A stretch of DNA of 64,000 bases from JAHEFT01 sp963766195 (GTDB lineage Bacteria; Pseudomonadota; Gammaproteobacteria; Xanthomonadales; SZUA-36), in the NCBI GenBank assembly GCA_963766195.1, contig CAVXYY010000003.1:124001-188000 (forward strand), written 5' to 3'. The translations under genes were made by a program, and so were the position numbers. Positions within the stretch are counted from its first letter, which is position 1; each line of letters starts with the position of its first letter. Under the pieces are notes generated by a model. It saw nothing but the letters and a program-made list of their open reading frames with translations, ran no database searches and was not told the origin of the DNA. This document shows positions 55,266 to 64,000 of this stretch, one piece after another.

Positions 55266-55871
55266 ATGCCGCGCATTGCCGATCGATTCAGGGGATTTCT
55301 TCCCGTTGTTGTTGACGTCGAAACCGGCGGGTTTGACGCAAAGAAAGATGCGCTGCTGGAAATGGCGGCTTGCATCATCCGTATGGATGATTTTGGACGC
55401 CTGTTTATCGCTGAAACGGTATCAGTGCATGTTGAGCCTTTCGACGGCGCGCATATCAGCCCCAAATCGCTGGAGATCACCGGGATAAAACTGGACAGCC
55501 CGTTGCGCAATGCTTTACCGGAAAAGGAAGCCTTGCGTCGTATTTCCCAGCCGGTGCGCAACGAAGTCCGCGCTACCGGTTGTCAGCGGGCGGTGCTGGT
55601 AGGGCACAACTCGTTTTTTGACCTGTCGTTTCTGAATGCCGCGATCGAACGCACCGATTTCAAGCGCAGTCCTTTTCATCCGTTCAGTTCGTTCGATACC
55701 GCTACGCTGGCAGGTCTGGCTTTTGGCCAGACGGTACTTTCACGCTCGGTCCAGGCTGCCGGTCTGGAATGGAATGAGTCCGAGGCGCACTCGGCCATTT
55801 ATGACACGGAAAGAACGGCTGCACTTTTTTGCGCAATTGTAAATCGCTGGAAAATTCTGACCGGCTTCTGA
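55266..55871 (+). CDS. rnt: Ribonuclease T
   Basis: DEDD 3'-5' exoribonuclease that trims tRNA and other stable RNAs. 201 residues from the ATG at 55266, with VVVDVETGGFDAKKDALLE (Asp, Glu), LVGHNSFFDLSFLNAA (Asp) and SEAHSAIYDTERTA (His, Asp). Divergent from the TraB-like gene. The frame opens at 55218 but the conserved N-terminus fits the later ATG. Confidence 0.97.
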   Translation: MPRIADRFRGFLPVVVDVETGGFDAKKDALLEMAACIIRMDDFGRLFIAETVSVHVEPFDGAHISPKSLEITGIKLDSPLRNALPEKEALRRISQPVRNEVRATGCQRAVLVGHNSFFDLSFLNAAIERTDFKRSPFHPFSSFDTATLAGLAFGQTVLSRSVQAAGLEWNESEAHSAIYDTERTAALFCAIVNRWKILTGF

Positions 55872-55912
55872 TTCACTTATTAAATCAAAATGACACCCCA
55901 CCCGGAGGGCAT

Positions 55913-57082
55913 ATGGCCACCCACCTGATGAATACATACGCCCCGCTTCCCGTATCTTTCGAACGGGGGGAAGGCGCCTGGCTTTTTGACGAAAACGGAA
56001 AACGCTACCTGGATGCCATCAGCGGCCTTGGTGTCTGCGCGCTGGGCCATGCACACCCGGCATTGGCCAGGGTGATTGCCGAGCAAGCGGCAACGTTGAT
56101 CCACACTGGAAACCTGGTGCGCATTCCATGGCAGGAGAAACTTGCGGACAAGGTTGCTGAAGTCACCGCGATGGACCGGGTTTTCTTCGGCAATTCGGGT
56201 GCGGAAGCCATTGAGTGTGCATTAAAAATTTCCCGCCTGCTCGGCCATGAACGCAAGTTCGACAACCCGGGCGTTATCGTCATGGAAAAGAGTTTTCACG
56301 GCCGGACAATGGCCGCCCTGTCGGCAACAGGCAGCCGCAAGGTCCAGGCCGGGTTCGAACCCCTGGTCACCGGGTTCCTGCGTGTGCCATTCGGGGATTC
56401 CGGCGCCATTCGGAAAATTGCCGGACATCACAACGAAATTACCGCCGTGCTGGTTGAACCCATCCAGGGAGAGGCGGGTATCAGGATTCCGCCTGCAGGT
56501 TACCTGTCGGAACTGAGGTCGATTTGTGACGAAAACGGATGGCTGCTCATTTTCGATGAAATCCAGTCGGGTTTGTGCCGGACCGGGAGGTGGTACGCAC
56601 ACCAGCATGAGGATGTCCGGCCGGACCTGCTGACTACTGCCAAGGCCCTTGGCAACGGTTTGCCGATCAGCGCCTGCGCGGCGCGCGGTGCAGCGGCAGA
56701 AGTCCTGACGCCCGGGCGCCATGGCTCCACTTTCGGGGGCAATCCCCTGGTGTCGCGCACGGCATGTTCCGTGCTGGATATCATGAAATCGGAAGACCTG
56801 TGCGGCCGGGCCGGGGCAACCGGTGAGCACATGCTGACTGCATTCAGACAACGGCTTGAAGGCAATCCCGGGGTAAAGGATATCCGCGGAAAGGGATTGA
56901 TGATTGGCATTGAACTCAACCGGGACGCGAACCACTTGCGGCAGCGGGCGCTGGACCAGGGTGTGTTGTTGAATGTAACCCAGGACCGGGTGATTCGCCT
57001 GTTACCGCCACTGATCATCGACGCCGGGCAGGCCGGACAAATTGTCGACGTCGTCTGTGCGCTAGTGGCCGGTAACAGCTAA
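55913..57082 (+). CDS. argD: Acetylornithine aminotransferase
   Basis: PLP-dependent class III aminotransferase of arginine (and possibly lysine) synthesis. 389 residues from the ATG at 55913, with CCGGAGG upstream. It has FGNSGAEAIECALKISR, LLIFDEIQSGLCRTGRW, PLP lysine in TTAKALGNGLP and GSTFGGNPLVSR. The 143 bp after it hold no gene, only GC-rich sequence with short GGCCGAGTGA repeats. Confidence 0.95.
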   Translation: MATHLMNTYAPLPVSFERGEGAWLFDENGKRYLDAISGLGVCALGHAHPALARVIAEQAATLIHTGNLVRIPWQEKLADKVAEVTAMDRVFFGNSGAEAIECALKISRLLGHERKFDNPGVIVMEKSFHGRTMAALSATGSRKVQAGFEPLVTGFLRVPFGDSGAIRKIAGHHNEITAVLVEPIQGEAGIRIPPAGYLSELRSICDENGWLLIFDEIQSGLCRTGRWYAHQHEDVRPDLLTTAKALGNGLPISACAARGAAAEVLTPGRHGSTFGGNPLVSRTACSVLDIMKSEDLCGRAGATGEHMLTAFRQRLEGNPGVKDIRGKGLMIGIELNRDANHLRQRALDQGVLLNVTQDRVIRLLPPLIIDAGQAGQIVDVVCALVAGNS

Positions 57083-57225
57083 AGCGGAAGAGGTTTCGCG
57101 AAGGAATGGTGGTGGCTGGCGCCGGTCTGGAACGAGGCCGATAGCCAAAGCTACCGGCCGAGTGAAGACCAAGCCAGGCGCCAACAGGCCGAGTGAGATG
57201 CTTTCGATTTGGCTGTTACAGGCCA

Positions 57226-58381
57226 CTATTCGAAGAGAGTCCTTAACAGGGATGGGAACTCTCCCCCGGCGATCTGCGCCAGTCTCAGGGCATTGGTTTT
57301 CAGTGTTTCCATTGATCCGGCCGTCAGCGTTGCGTGGCCGATTTTCCGTCCCGGCCTCGGTGACTTTCCGTAGTCGTGCCAGTGCACCCCCGGTATCGCC
57401 ATGACCTGATTCCTGTCGGGCATGTCACCGATCCAGTTGAACATCAAAGAGTGGGCGGCCATGTCGGTTTCGCCCAGCGGCAGGCCGGTAATCGCGCGCA
57501 AATGATTTTCAAACTGCGAGCAGGTTGAACCGTCGATGGTCCAGTGCCCGGAATTATGAACCCGCGGCGCGAATTCGTTGACCAGCAGTTCCCCTCCAAG
57601 AAGAAAAAATTCCACCGTCAGCACACCAGTGTAATCAAAGTGCTCCAGCATGGCGCGCATCCAGGCGGCTGCTTTCAGCTGCAATGTGTCGTCAAAGACT
57701 CCGGGCTGGCTGAGCTTGAGAATTCCGTTTGAATGCACGTTGCGGGTAAGCGGCCAGGTCCGGATCTCTCCATCCAGCCCCCGGACTGCAACCAGGGAAC
57801 ACTCGGCATCAAAGGGTATGAAGGCCTCGAGAACCAGCTCGGAATCACCCAGTTTCTGCCAGGCGCGCTCACGGTCTTCCGGGTCGCGAAGTATGGCCTG
57901 CCCCTTGCCGTCATACCCGAAGCGACGGGTTTTCAAAACCGCCGGATACCCCAGGATCTCCAGGCCTTCCAATAAATCGGTACGGCTTGAAACCTTGTGA
58001 TAGGGCGGAATCCGGATGCCCAGGCTGGTCAGCAATTCATTTTCCGTTGCCCGGTCCTGGCCTGCGCCCAGCGCATTGGGCGCCGGGTACAACGGGCAAA
58101 CTTCCTGCAGTGCGCGTGCCGTAGACTCCGGCACGTTTTCAAAATCAAACGTGGCAACGTCGACCAATCCAGCCAGCTTCCGGGCGGCCTGGAGCATCTG
58201 AAAATTCAGCTTGCAGCAATTCACCGGCCGCCCCGGCACAGGCGTCGGATGCAGGGTCCAGAAATACAAAGCGCAGGCCCAGTGGAATTCCGGCCAGGCC
58301 CAGCATCCGGCCCAGCTGTCCGCCACCGAGGACACCGACACGTCCGTGCCGGCAAAGGCGCTTGCCCCGTCCGCGAGTCCA
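57226..58381 (-). CDS. purK: N5-carboxyaminoimidazole ribonucleotide synthase, two frameshifts
   Basis: ATP-grasp enzyme of purine synthesis. The nucleotide-binding VGVLGGGQLGRMLGLAG segment is present but in another frame from the rest. An extra base near 58343 separates it from the probable ATG (58381). An extra C near 58192 separates LLQAEFSDA from QAARKLAGLVDVATFDFENVP. The main part has KTRRFGYDGKGQ and NEFAPRVHNSGHWTIDG. It follows purE by 5 bp, the standard purEK pair. Repaired length is about 384. Confidence 0.93.
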
Positions 58382-58386
58382 TAAAA

Positions 58387-58893
58387 TCAGACCTGGCTGG
58401 GGTCGGGATGGGCCAGTACCTCATCCGTACGTGATTGGCGAAACGCTTCCAGCGCTGCCCGCACAGCCGGCTCGGTGGTGCCGATGATGGCAGCGGCCAG
58501 CAGAGCTGCGTTGGTGGCGCCTGCGGCCCCGATAGCAAGGGTGCCCACGGGAATTCCCGCAGGCATCTGGGCGATCGAGAGCAATGAGTCCATGCCGCTC
58601 AGGGCCCTGGACTGCACCGGAACGCCCAGTACCGGGACCACGGTTTTCGCAGCCACCATACCCGGCAAATGCGCGGCGCCTCCGGCGCCTGCGATGATGA
58701 CCCTCAAGCCGCGCTTCGCAGCGCTTTCAGCGTATTCAAACATCCGGTCCGGCGTGCGGTGGGCAGAAACAACCTGTGTTTCGTAAGGGATAGCGAGACT
58801 GTCCAGGGTATCAGCGGCATTTTTCATCGTGTCCCAATCCGATTGGGAGCCCATGATGATGCCGACAAGCAGCTGATTTTTCACCGTTACCAT
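58387..58893 (-). CDS. purE: N5-carboxyaminoimidazole ribonucleotide mutase
   Basis: Converts N5-CAIR to CAIR. 168 residues from the ATG at 58893, with GIIMGSQSDWDTMKNA, VSAHRTPDRMFEYA and GAGGAAHLPGMVAAKT. The longer frame to 59163 overlaps the divergent Trm112-like gene and was rejected. The 120-bp gap to that gene is presumably the shared promoter region. Confidence 0.97.
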   Translation of the reverse strand: MVTVKNQLLVGIIMGSQSDWDTMKNAADTLDSLAIPYETQVVSAHRTPDRMFEYAESAAKRGLRVIIAGAGGAAHLPGMVAAKTVVPVLGVPVQSRALSGMDSLLSIAQMPAGIPVGTLAIGAAGATNAALLAAAIIGTTEPAVRAALEAFRQSRTDEVLAHPDPSQV

Positions 58894-59013
58894 TCCTGTA
58901 CATGCCTGAAACACAAGCCGGACATTGTACCATGCCAACGGCGGTGAATACGGCTGTGACAATTCCTTTGGGTGCCGTAAACTAGGATTATTGTTTTTGC
59001 CTTGGAGTCCGAA

Positions 59014-59280
59014 ATGCCCATTGATGGGAAACTGCTGGAAATACTCTGCTGCCCGGTGAGCAAAATCCCACTGACCCGCTTGCCGGCGGCACGGCTGAAG
59101 AAATTGAACGACGCTATTACAGCCGGCGAAGTTCAGTACGTGCGGGGCGAAGCGGTTGTTCATCCTCTGCGTGAAGCGCTGATCACCGAGGATTCAAAAG
59201 TCATCTATCCGGTTGTCGACGATATCCCGATTCTGCTTGAAGAACGGGGAATTGGAACCACCCAGTTACAAAACTTCTGA
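59014..59280 (+). CDS. Trm112/YcaR-family small protein
   Basis: 88 residues from the ATG at 59014, preceded by GGAG. KLLEILCCPVSKIPLTRLP and the C-terminal VIYPVVDDIPILLEERGI are the Trm112 pattern. The usual zinc-type CPxCK is reduced to CCPVSK. The family includes methyltransferase activators, but bacterial roles are unclear. The next ATG (nadC) comes one base after the stop codon. Confidence 0.9.
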   Translation: MPIDGKLLEILCCPVSKIPLTRLPAARLKKLNDAITAGEVQYVRGEAVVHPLREALITEDSKVIYPVVDDIPILLEERGIGTTQLQNF

Positions 59281-59281
59281 G

Positions 59282-60116
59282 ATGCTATCTCCACCAGGCA
59301 AGGTTGTCGCAGCTGATGTCAAGCGGGCCCTGCAAGAGGACCTGGGGACAGGTGACTGCACAGCCGCACTGGTACCGGAAGATAACACGCTCGGAACGCG
59401 GGTGGTCTGCAGAGACCAGGCAATATGTGCCGGCCGTCCCTGGTTTGACGAGACATTCAGACAATTGGGTGGCCAGGTCACGATCACCTGGCAGGTCAAT
59501 GATGGTGATGCCATGACTCCGGGCCAGGAAGTTTGCCGGCTGGAAGGATCCGCCCGAACCATTCTCTCCGGAGAACGGACCGCGCTCAATTTCCTGCAGA
59601 CGCTTTCGGCAACCGCAACGTCGGCCCGCCGCTACACGGACTGCGGTTGCGGGCACCGGCGTGATCATCCTCGACACGCGCAAAACCATCCCCGGTCTGC
59701 GCCTCGCCCAGAAGTACGCGGTCAGGTGCGGCGGCGCCAGCAACCATCGCATCGGCCTGTTCGATGCCATCCTGATCAAGGAAAATCACATCTCTGCGGC
59801 GGGTTCGATTACCGCAGCCGTCAGGGAAGCCTTGCGCCTTCACCCGGACCTTCTGCTGGAAGTGGAAGTTGAAAACCTCGGGCAGCTGAAAGAAGCCCAT
59901 GCCGCCGGGGCGCAAAGGGTATTGCTGGACAACTTCGGCCTCGATGATTTGAAAAAGGCCGCCGCAGAGTTCAAAGGCAAAATAGGCCTGGAAGCTTCCG
60001 GCGGAATTAACCTCGATACGGTCAGGGCCATCGCCGCGACCGGCGTCGATTTCATATCCACCGGCGATATCACCAAGAATATTGATGCGGTCGATTTTTC
60101 GATGCGCTTTGTTTAA
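59282..60116 (+). CDS. nadC: Nicotinate-nucleotide pyrophosphorylase, one frameshift
   Basis: Makes nicotinate mononucleotide from quinolinate and PRPP in NAD synthesis. ALQEDLGTGDCTAALVP and SGERTALNFLQTLSATAT lie in the first frame. TGVIILDTRKTIPGLR, KYAVRCGGASNHRIGL, IKENH and GLEASGGINLDTVR lie in the second. One extra base near 59640-59645 explains the break. Repaired length of about 277 is normal. It follows the Trm112-like stop directly (TGAGATG). Confidence 0.94.
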
Positions 60117-60132
60117 AAGCGGCCAGGGTCTG

Positions 60133-61561
60133 TTAACGCTCAGGAACTTCTGACAACAACTTCCCCGGGTTAAATATACCCGCCGGATCGAATGCCGCCT
60201 TGATCGCCTGCATGAACCGGATTTCCTCGGGTGAGCGGCAGAGCTCGAGCCAGGGCTGTTTCAGCAATCCGATACCGTGTTCCGCCGAAATGCTGCCGCC
60301 AAATTCCCGGGTCAGGGCATAGGTTTTTTCGCTGATTTCATGGGAGAAGGATTCGAACACACCCAGGTCCATTCCTGCCGGTTTCAGGATATTCATGTGC
60401 AGATTGCCGTCACCGATGTGCCCGTACCAGACGACTTCGAAATCCGGACACACATCACGCAGCAGTGAATCCATCCGGCCCAGGAACCCGGGGACCGCTG
60501 AAACCCGCACGGATAAATCGTTCTTGTACGGAGGGAAGTGACTTATCGATTCCGATATCCCTTCGCGGTATCGCCATAGGCGGGCCAGCTGGCTTTGACT
60601 CTGGCTGATCACGCCATCCAGAACCCAGCCTTGCCGGGAGCAATAATCGAAGCGTTCCATTGCAGTTTCTTCGGACTGTTGATCCGGACAATCAAACTCG
60701 GCGATGACATAAAGAGGACATGGCGTTTCAAACGGGGCGGGGAGATCATTCGCCTGTCTGACATGGAGCAAGGCCCGGTCGGTGAAGAACTCGAACGCTG
60801 ACAATTCGCAGTCCTGATCGCAGGGAATCGAAGACTTTCATCAGCGCATCCATGCTTTCCACTCCCAGCAGGAGCACCTTGCTGGGCAAGGGCGGATCAA
60901 CGAGTTTCAGCGTTGCTTCGACAATCAGGCCCAGTGTTCCCTCACTGCCGATAAACAGGTGTCGCAAATCATATCCGCTGGCATTCTTGATCAGCCCCCG
61001 GTTGAGGTCCAGCAACTCACCGCGGCCGGTCACAACTTTGAGACCCACCACCCGGTCGCGCGTCAGCCCGTATTTCAAAACCCGGATTCCACCGGCATTG
61101 GTCGCCACGTTACCGCCGATCTGGCTTGACCCTTCGGAAGCAAAAGAAACGGGATAATAAAGACCATGCTCGCGAGCCAGGGCCTGGACCGTTGCTGTCA
61201 CGACTCCTGATTCCACCGTGACGGTGCGGTCTGTGCGGTTGAAATCCAACACCCTGCGCATCCGGTCGAATGAAACAACGATTTCCCCGTCGGCAGCTAC
61301 GGCTCCCCCGCTCAGCCCGGTCCGCCCCCCTGAGGGGACCAGGGCAATACCGGAACGCGCCGCGGCGGAGACCACATCACAGACCTGGCTGGCCGAACCC
61401 GGGAACACCACCGCCCCCGGCGCCGGTGTCCTGAACCGCGTCCAGTCCTGCCCATGACTGGCAAGGATCGCCGGATCCGTGGATACCTCGAGATCCGGGC
61501 ATGCCTCCCGCAAGGTTTCCGCCAGGTCCGTCCTGCATTTCTCAACCATCGTGTTTATCAC
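60133..61561 (-). CDS. FAD-binding D-2-hydroxyacid dehydrogenase (GlcD/D2HGDH type), one frameshift
   Basis: About 475 residues after repair. The FAD-binding type 4 domain has ALVPSGGRTGLSGGAVAADG and GSSQIGGNVATNAGGIRVLKYG. The C-terminal domain has the metal/substrate motif WYGHIGDGNLHMNI and ISAEHGIGLLK. These fit D-lactate, glycolate or D-2-hydroxyglutarate dehydrogenases; I cannot choose between them. One extra T near 60822 breaks the frame after VFDSLR; the repaired reading is RQDCELSAFEFFTD. Convergent with nadC, 16 bp apart. Confidence 0.9.
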
Positions 61562-61685
61562 GCCTCCAGACAGTAATCGAAATTACCCCTTCGTCACTTG
61601 AAAAATCAAGGTGAATCAATTTTTGGGGCAAACCGGCTCAAGCGATCTATAATGAATCACGAGTAAAACCCGACGGGATAAATAC

Positions 61686-62792
61686 ATGCTGCATACACAT
61701 GATCAAACCAAGCCGGTAAGCCGGGCTTTCATCACCCTGGTTTCGATGCTGGCGTTAATGGCGTTTAACGTGCAACCGCTGTGGGCACAGGAGGATCCCG
61801 GTAAGCCAGACCGGCCGGAAAAGCTGTTTTCCAGCGAGGAAACACTGAACGTCAACATGACCGGTCCATGGCGCGAAATTCAGCGGAATGCAGGAATACC
61901 AGCAGCCTTATCCCGGGAAAGCTCGAATACAGGGACGACCAGGGCAAACCGGTTTCCCTGGATGTAACCGTTGAGCGACGGGGCATTACGCGCCAGCGTG
62001 TTTGTGAATTTCCACCCATCCGCCTGCGGTTCGAACAAGGAAGAAGTCAAGGGCACGTTATTTCGCGGCCAGGACTCTTTGAAATTGGTTACCCATTGCG
62101 AAAGTGCGAAAAAATTTGAGCAATATTTTATCCTGGAAATGCTTTCGTACCGCATGTACAACCTGATCACTGATTTCAGTTTCCGTGTCCGCCCTCTGAA
62201 CGTGACCTATATCGACAGCGACAACGGCAAGAAGTACGAGGATCGCTTCGGATTCCTGATTGAAGATGACAGCGACGTCGCAAAACGCCATGACCTGAAA
62301 AAAGTCAATGTCTCCAAAGTCCGGTTGTCACAACTTGAACCCCGCGAGACCAGCGAAATGTCGCTGTTCCATTATATGATTTCCAATGTTGACTGGTCAG
62401 CCCTGAGCGGCCCGGACGACTCTTGCTGCCACAATACGAAGCTGATTGGCCCCGAGCCTTTGCAGAAAGGAGACAGGGTTTACCCCATTCCCTACGATTT
62501 TGATTCTTCCGGGCTGGTGAATGCCCACTATGCAGTTCCGGCTGCTGGTTTGCCGGTCAAAACAGTCACCCAGAGACTGTACCGTGGTTACTGTGTTTTC
62601 AATGACGAACTGGAGGCGACACGAGAGGAGTTTCTCAAGCAGGAAACAGCCATCTATGCACTGATCAACAATGAAGACCGGCTTTTTACAAACACGAAAA
62701 ATAAATCGATAAAATATCTCGAGAAGTTCTTCGACATCATCAAAGACCCCAAGGATTTCGACAAACTGATTATCCGGAAGTGCCGCAAATAG
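61686..62792 (+). CDS. Secreted protein resembling CotH-type kinases, two frameshifts
   Basis: Signal peptide to about residue 34 (NVQPLWAQ). The coding sequence changes frame twice. A one-base deletion near 61907 comes before LIPGKLEYRDDQGKPVSLDV. An extra C near 62036 lies where FE should continue KEEVKGTLFRGQDSLKLVTH. The repaired protein is about 368 residues. YRMYNLITDFSFRVRPLNVTY, RFGFLIEDDSDVAKR, MISNVDWSAL and VYPIPYDFDSSGLVNAHYA recall the layout of CotH kinase-like proteins: NG-type strand, catalytic-loop DW, metal-binding DFD. That relation is my inference; otherwise uncharacterised. It converges on the next gene with a 23-bp overlap. Confidence 0.7.
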
Positions 62793-63987
62793 GAACGGGT
62801 TTGGGTCCGGGTTCCAGGGTGGTGTCGCCGGCCATTCCGGCGTCCTCTTCGAGCACCTCTGGAACTTCAGGATTCCGCAGTTTCTCCAGTCGTTGCTGCA
62901 GGTAGGGATTCCCCGGATCCAGCGCGATGACTTTTTCCAGGTAGGGGATTCGATCCGAATCTTTTGAGGGCAGCGGTATTTTGCCCTCGGGATAGCCCGC
63001 CACAGGTCCTTCCGGGGTAAGTTCCAGGTAGCCGATACGCCCGCCATACGCACTCGAGATTCCCGTATCGATCATCACCACTTTGCCGTCATACAGCGGC
63101 CAGATCACACCGCTGGTCACCGTGTGCCCCACGGCGATCCGCTTGGCCTGGTGACGGGCCAGGATGGCGTCAACGGTTTCAGGCAGTGCAGCAGGCTCTT
63201 CCCCCGAAAGCCCCCGGTACCACAAGGGTCCGAATTGGTCTTCGAGGATGCCGGAATCTGCCGGATCAAACTGCCGCAATTTGCCGATGACCTGTTCTGT
63301 CATCGAATCGAGGGAGTTCTGGCAGTAGAACCCGCTGATGCCTCCGTGGACAAACAGGGTGTCATTGATCCGCACGGCAACTTTCTGGTTCATCACCCAC
63401 TTGGCGTATTCGCCGTCCGGGTTCCAGGCCGGGTCCCAGGCCTGGCGGTGTTCCACCCAACCCAGGGGATGCTTCAGGTTCCATTCCTCGCGGTAATTTT
63501 CCGGTAAAGCCGCGAAAGCCTCCGGGTCTGCGGCCTCGAGATTCTGCATGGTGACTTCGAAGACGCGGTCTCTCAGTTTGGCGGAATTTTTCGTCACGAA
63601 AGCCTCGAACTCACCATCGCTCACGTAGCGCAGATCACCATAGACATTCATGGCTTCGTGATTGCCGATCAGGTTATGAACACGGCCGCCCTTGCGTTCC
63701 GCCTGTTTACCCAGTTTCGTAATGTGCTCGATGATTTTTCGTGTATCCGGGCCTCGATCCGGAATATCCCCGGTTTGAACGAAGTGCGTATTCCCGGCGA
63801 TCCACTTTCCCTTTTTATCCACCAGGCCGGCCGCAACGAGCGTGGCCATGTAATTGTCGTAATCACCATGCAAATCCCCAATGGCTACGACTCGTTCAAC
63901 GCCTTCCCACTGGAATTCATCAATTTGCCTGGCGTCGGCAAACGCCAGGTTGGCACACAGCAACATCGACAGAATGATGATTTTCAC
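62770..63987 (-). CDS. Secreted Shelph-type metallophosphatase
   Basis: 405 residues with a signal peptide (about 1-17, ANLAFA). PPP-family signatures in order: AIGDLHGDYDNY, QTGDIPDRGPDT, LIGNHEAMNVYG, LFVHGGIS and VGHTVTSG, all metal or phosphate ligands. GDIPDRG instead of GDYVDRG is typical of the bacterial Shewanella-like (Shelph) group, which includes tyrosine-specific phosphatases. A short C-terminal extension (about 345-405) is Pro/Glu-rich. The substrate is unknown. Its neighbour, a secreted kinase-like protein, makes a pairing conceivable. Confidence 0.88.
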   Translation of the reverse strand: MKIIILSMLLCANLAFADARQIDEFQWEGVERVVAIGDLHGDYDNYMATLVAAGLVDKKGKWIAGNTHFVQTGDIPDRGPDTRKIIEHITKLGKQAERKGGRVHNLIGNHEAMNVYGDLRYVSDGEFEAFVTKNSAKLRDRVFEVTMQNLEAADPEAFAALPENYREEWNLKHPLGWVEHRQAWDPAWNPDGEYAKWVMNQKVAVRINDTLFVHGGISGFYCQNSLDSMTEQVIGKLRQFDPADSGILEDQFGPLWYRGLSGEEPAALPETVDAILARHQAKRIAVGHTVTSGVIWPLYDGKVVMIDTGISSAYGGRIGYLELTPEGPVAGYPEGKIPLPSKDSDRIPYLEKVIALDPGNPYLQQRLEKLRNPEVPEVLEEDAGMAGDTTLEPGPKPVPICGTSG

Positions 63988-64000
63988 CGGGTATCTCCAA

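Noticed and set aside
58387..59163. Long form of PurE starting at 59163
   Set aside because: The extension overlaps the divergent Trm112-like gene, and PurE starts naturally at 58893.

Overview
The window is a 64 kb piece of a gammaproteobacterial chromosome of moderately high GC content. Several gene orders are classical for that class: tRNA-Tyr/Gly/Thr-tuf-tRNA-Trp-secE-nusG-rplKAJL-rpoB, ychF-pth-rplY-prs-tRNA-Gln-ispE-lolB-(TPR lipoprotein)-hemA-prfA, corC-ybeY-phoH-miaB, rlmE-ftsH-folP-glmM, surE-pcm-nlpD-rpoS, petABC-sspAB and rsxABCDGE-nth. I cannot place it to genus from the sequence alone.

Layout. 1-8.7 kb: the transcription/translation cluster, read leftward, starting with a truncated rpoB. 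9-16.2 kb: leftward ychF, pth, rplY, prs, tRNA-Gln, ispE, lolB and an LbcA-like TPR lipoprotein, divergent from rightward hemA-prfA. 18.7-23.6 kb: a DUF4105 membrane protein, corC, ybeY, phoH, miaB. 23.6-26.7 kb: a sirtuin, kbl, a perfect 42-bp palindrome and a 2OG-Fe(II) oxygenase. 26.7-32.3 kb: glmM, folP, ftsH, rlmE, then divergent yhbY and an Mth938-domain gene. 32.2-36.7 kb: the rpoS-nlpD-pcm-surE stationary-phase cluster and an Smr/DUF3301 gene. 36.7-45.6 kb: sspB, sspA, cytochrome bc1, degS, dcd, apbC, metG. 45.7-51.4 kb: the six-gene Rsx/Rnf electron-transport complex and nth, joined mostly by ATGA/GTGA-type overlaps. 51.6-54.3 kb: a four-gene RiPP operon. 54.2-64 kb: TraB-like protein, RNase T, argD, purK, purE, trm112-like, nadC, an FAD-linked dehydrogenase, a CotH-like secreted protein and a Shelph-type phosphatase.

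The most interesting locus is 51565-54300. It encodes a secreted cysteine-repeat peptide with seven EGKCG and two EGSCG motifs, a DUF692/MNIO enzyme, a DUF2063 partner and a DoxX membrane protein. This is the arrangement of the HvfABCX / bufferin systems, in which a multi-iron oxidase converts EGKCG cysteines into copper-binding heterocycles. A terminator-like hairpin sits exactly on the precursor stop codon and would favour excess precursor over enzyme. An 80-bp inverted-repeat element lies just upstream, overlapping the end of nth.

Caution about quality: about 14 genes or gene parts, including essential ones (rpoB twice, secE, prfA twice, ychF, nadC, purK twice), carry single-base indels, most of them one extra base. 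This pattern fits uncorrected sequencing or assembly error better than gene decay. I therefore annotate these as whole genes with stated shift points rather than as pseudogenes.
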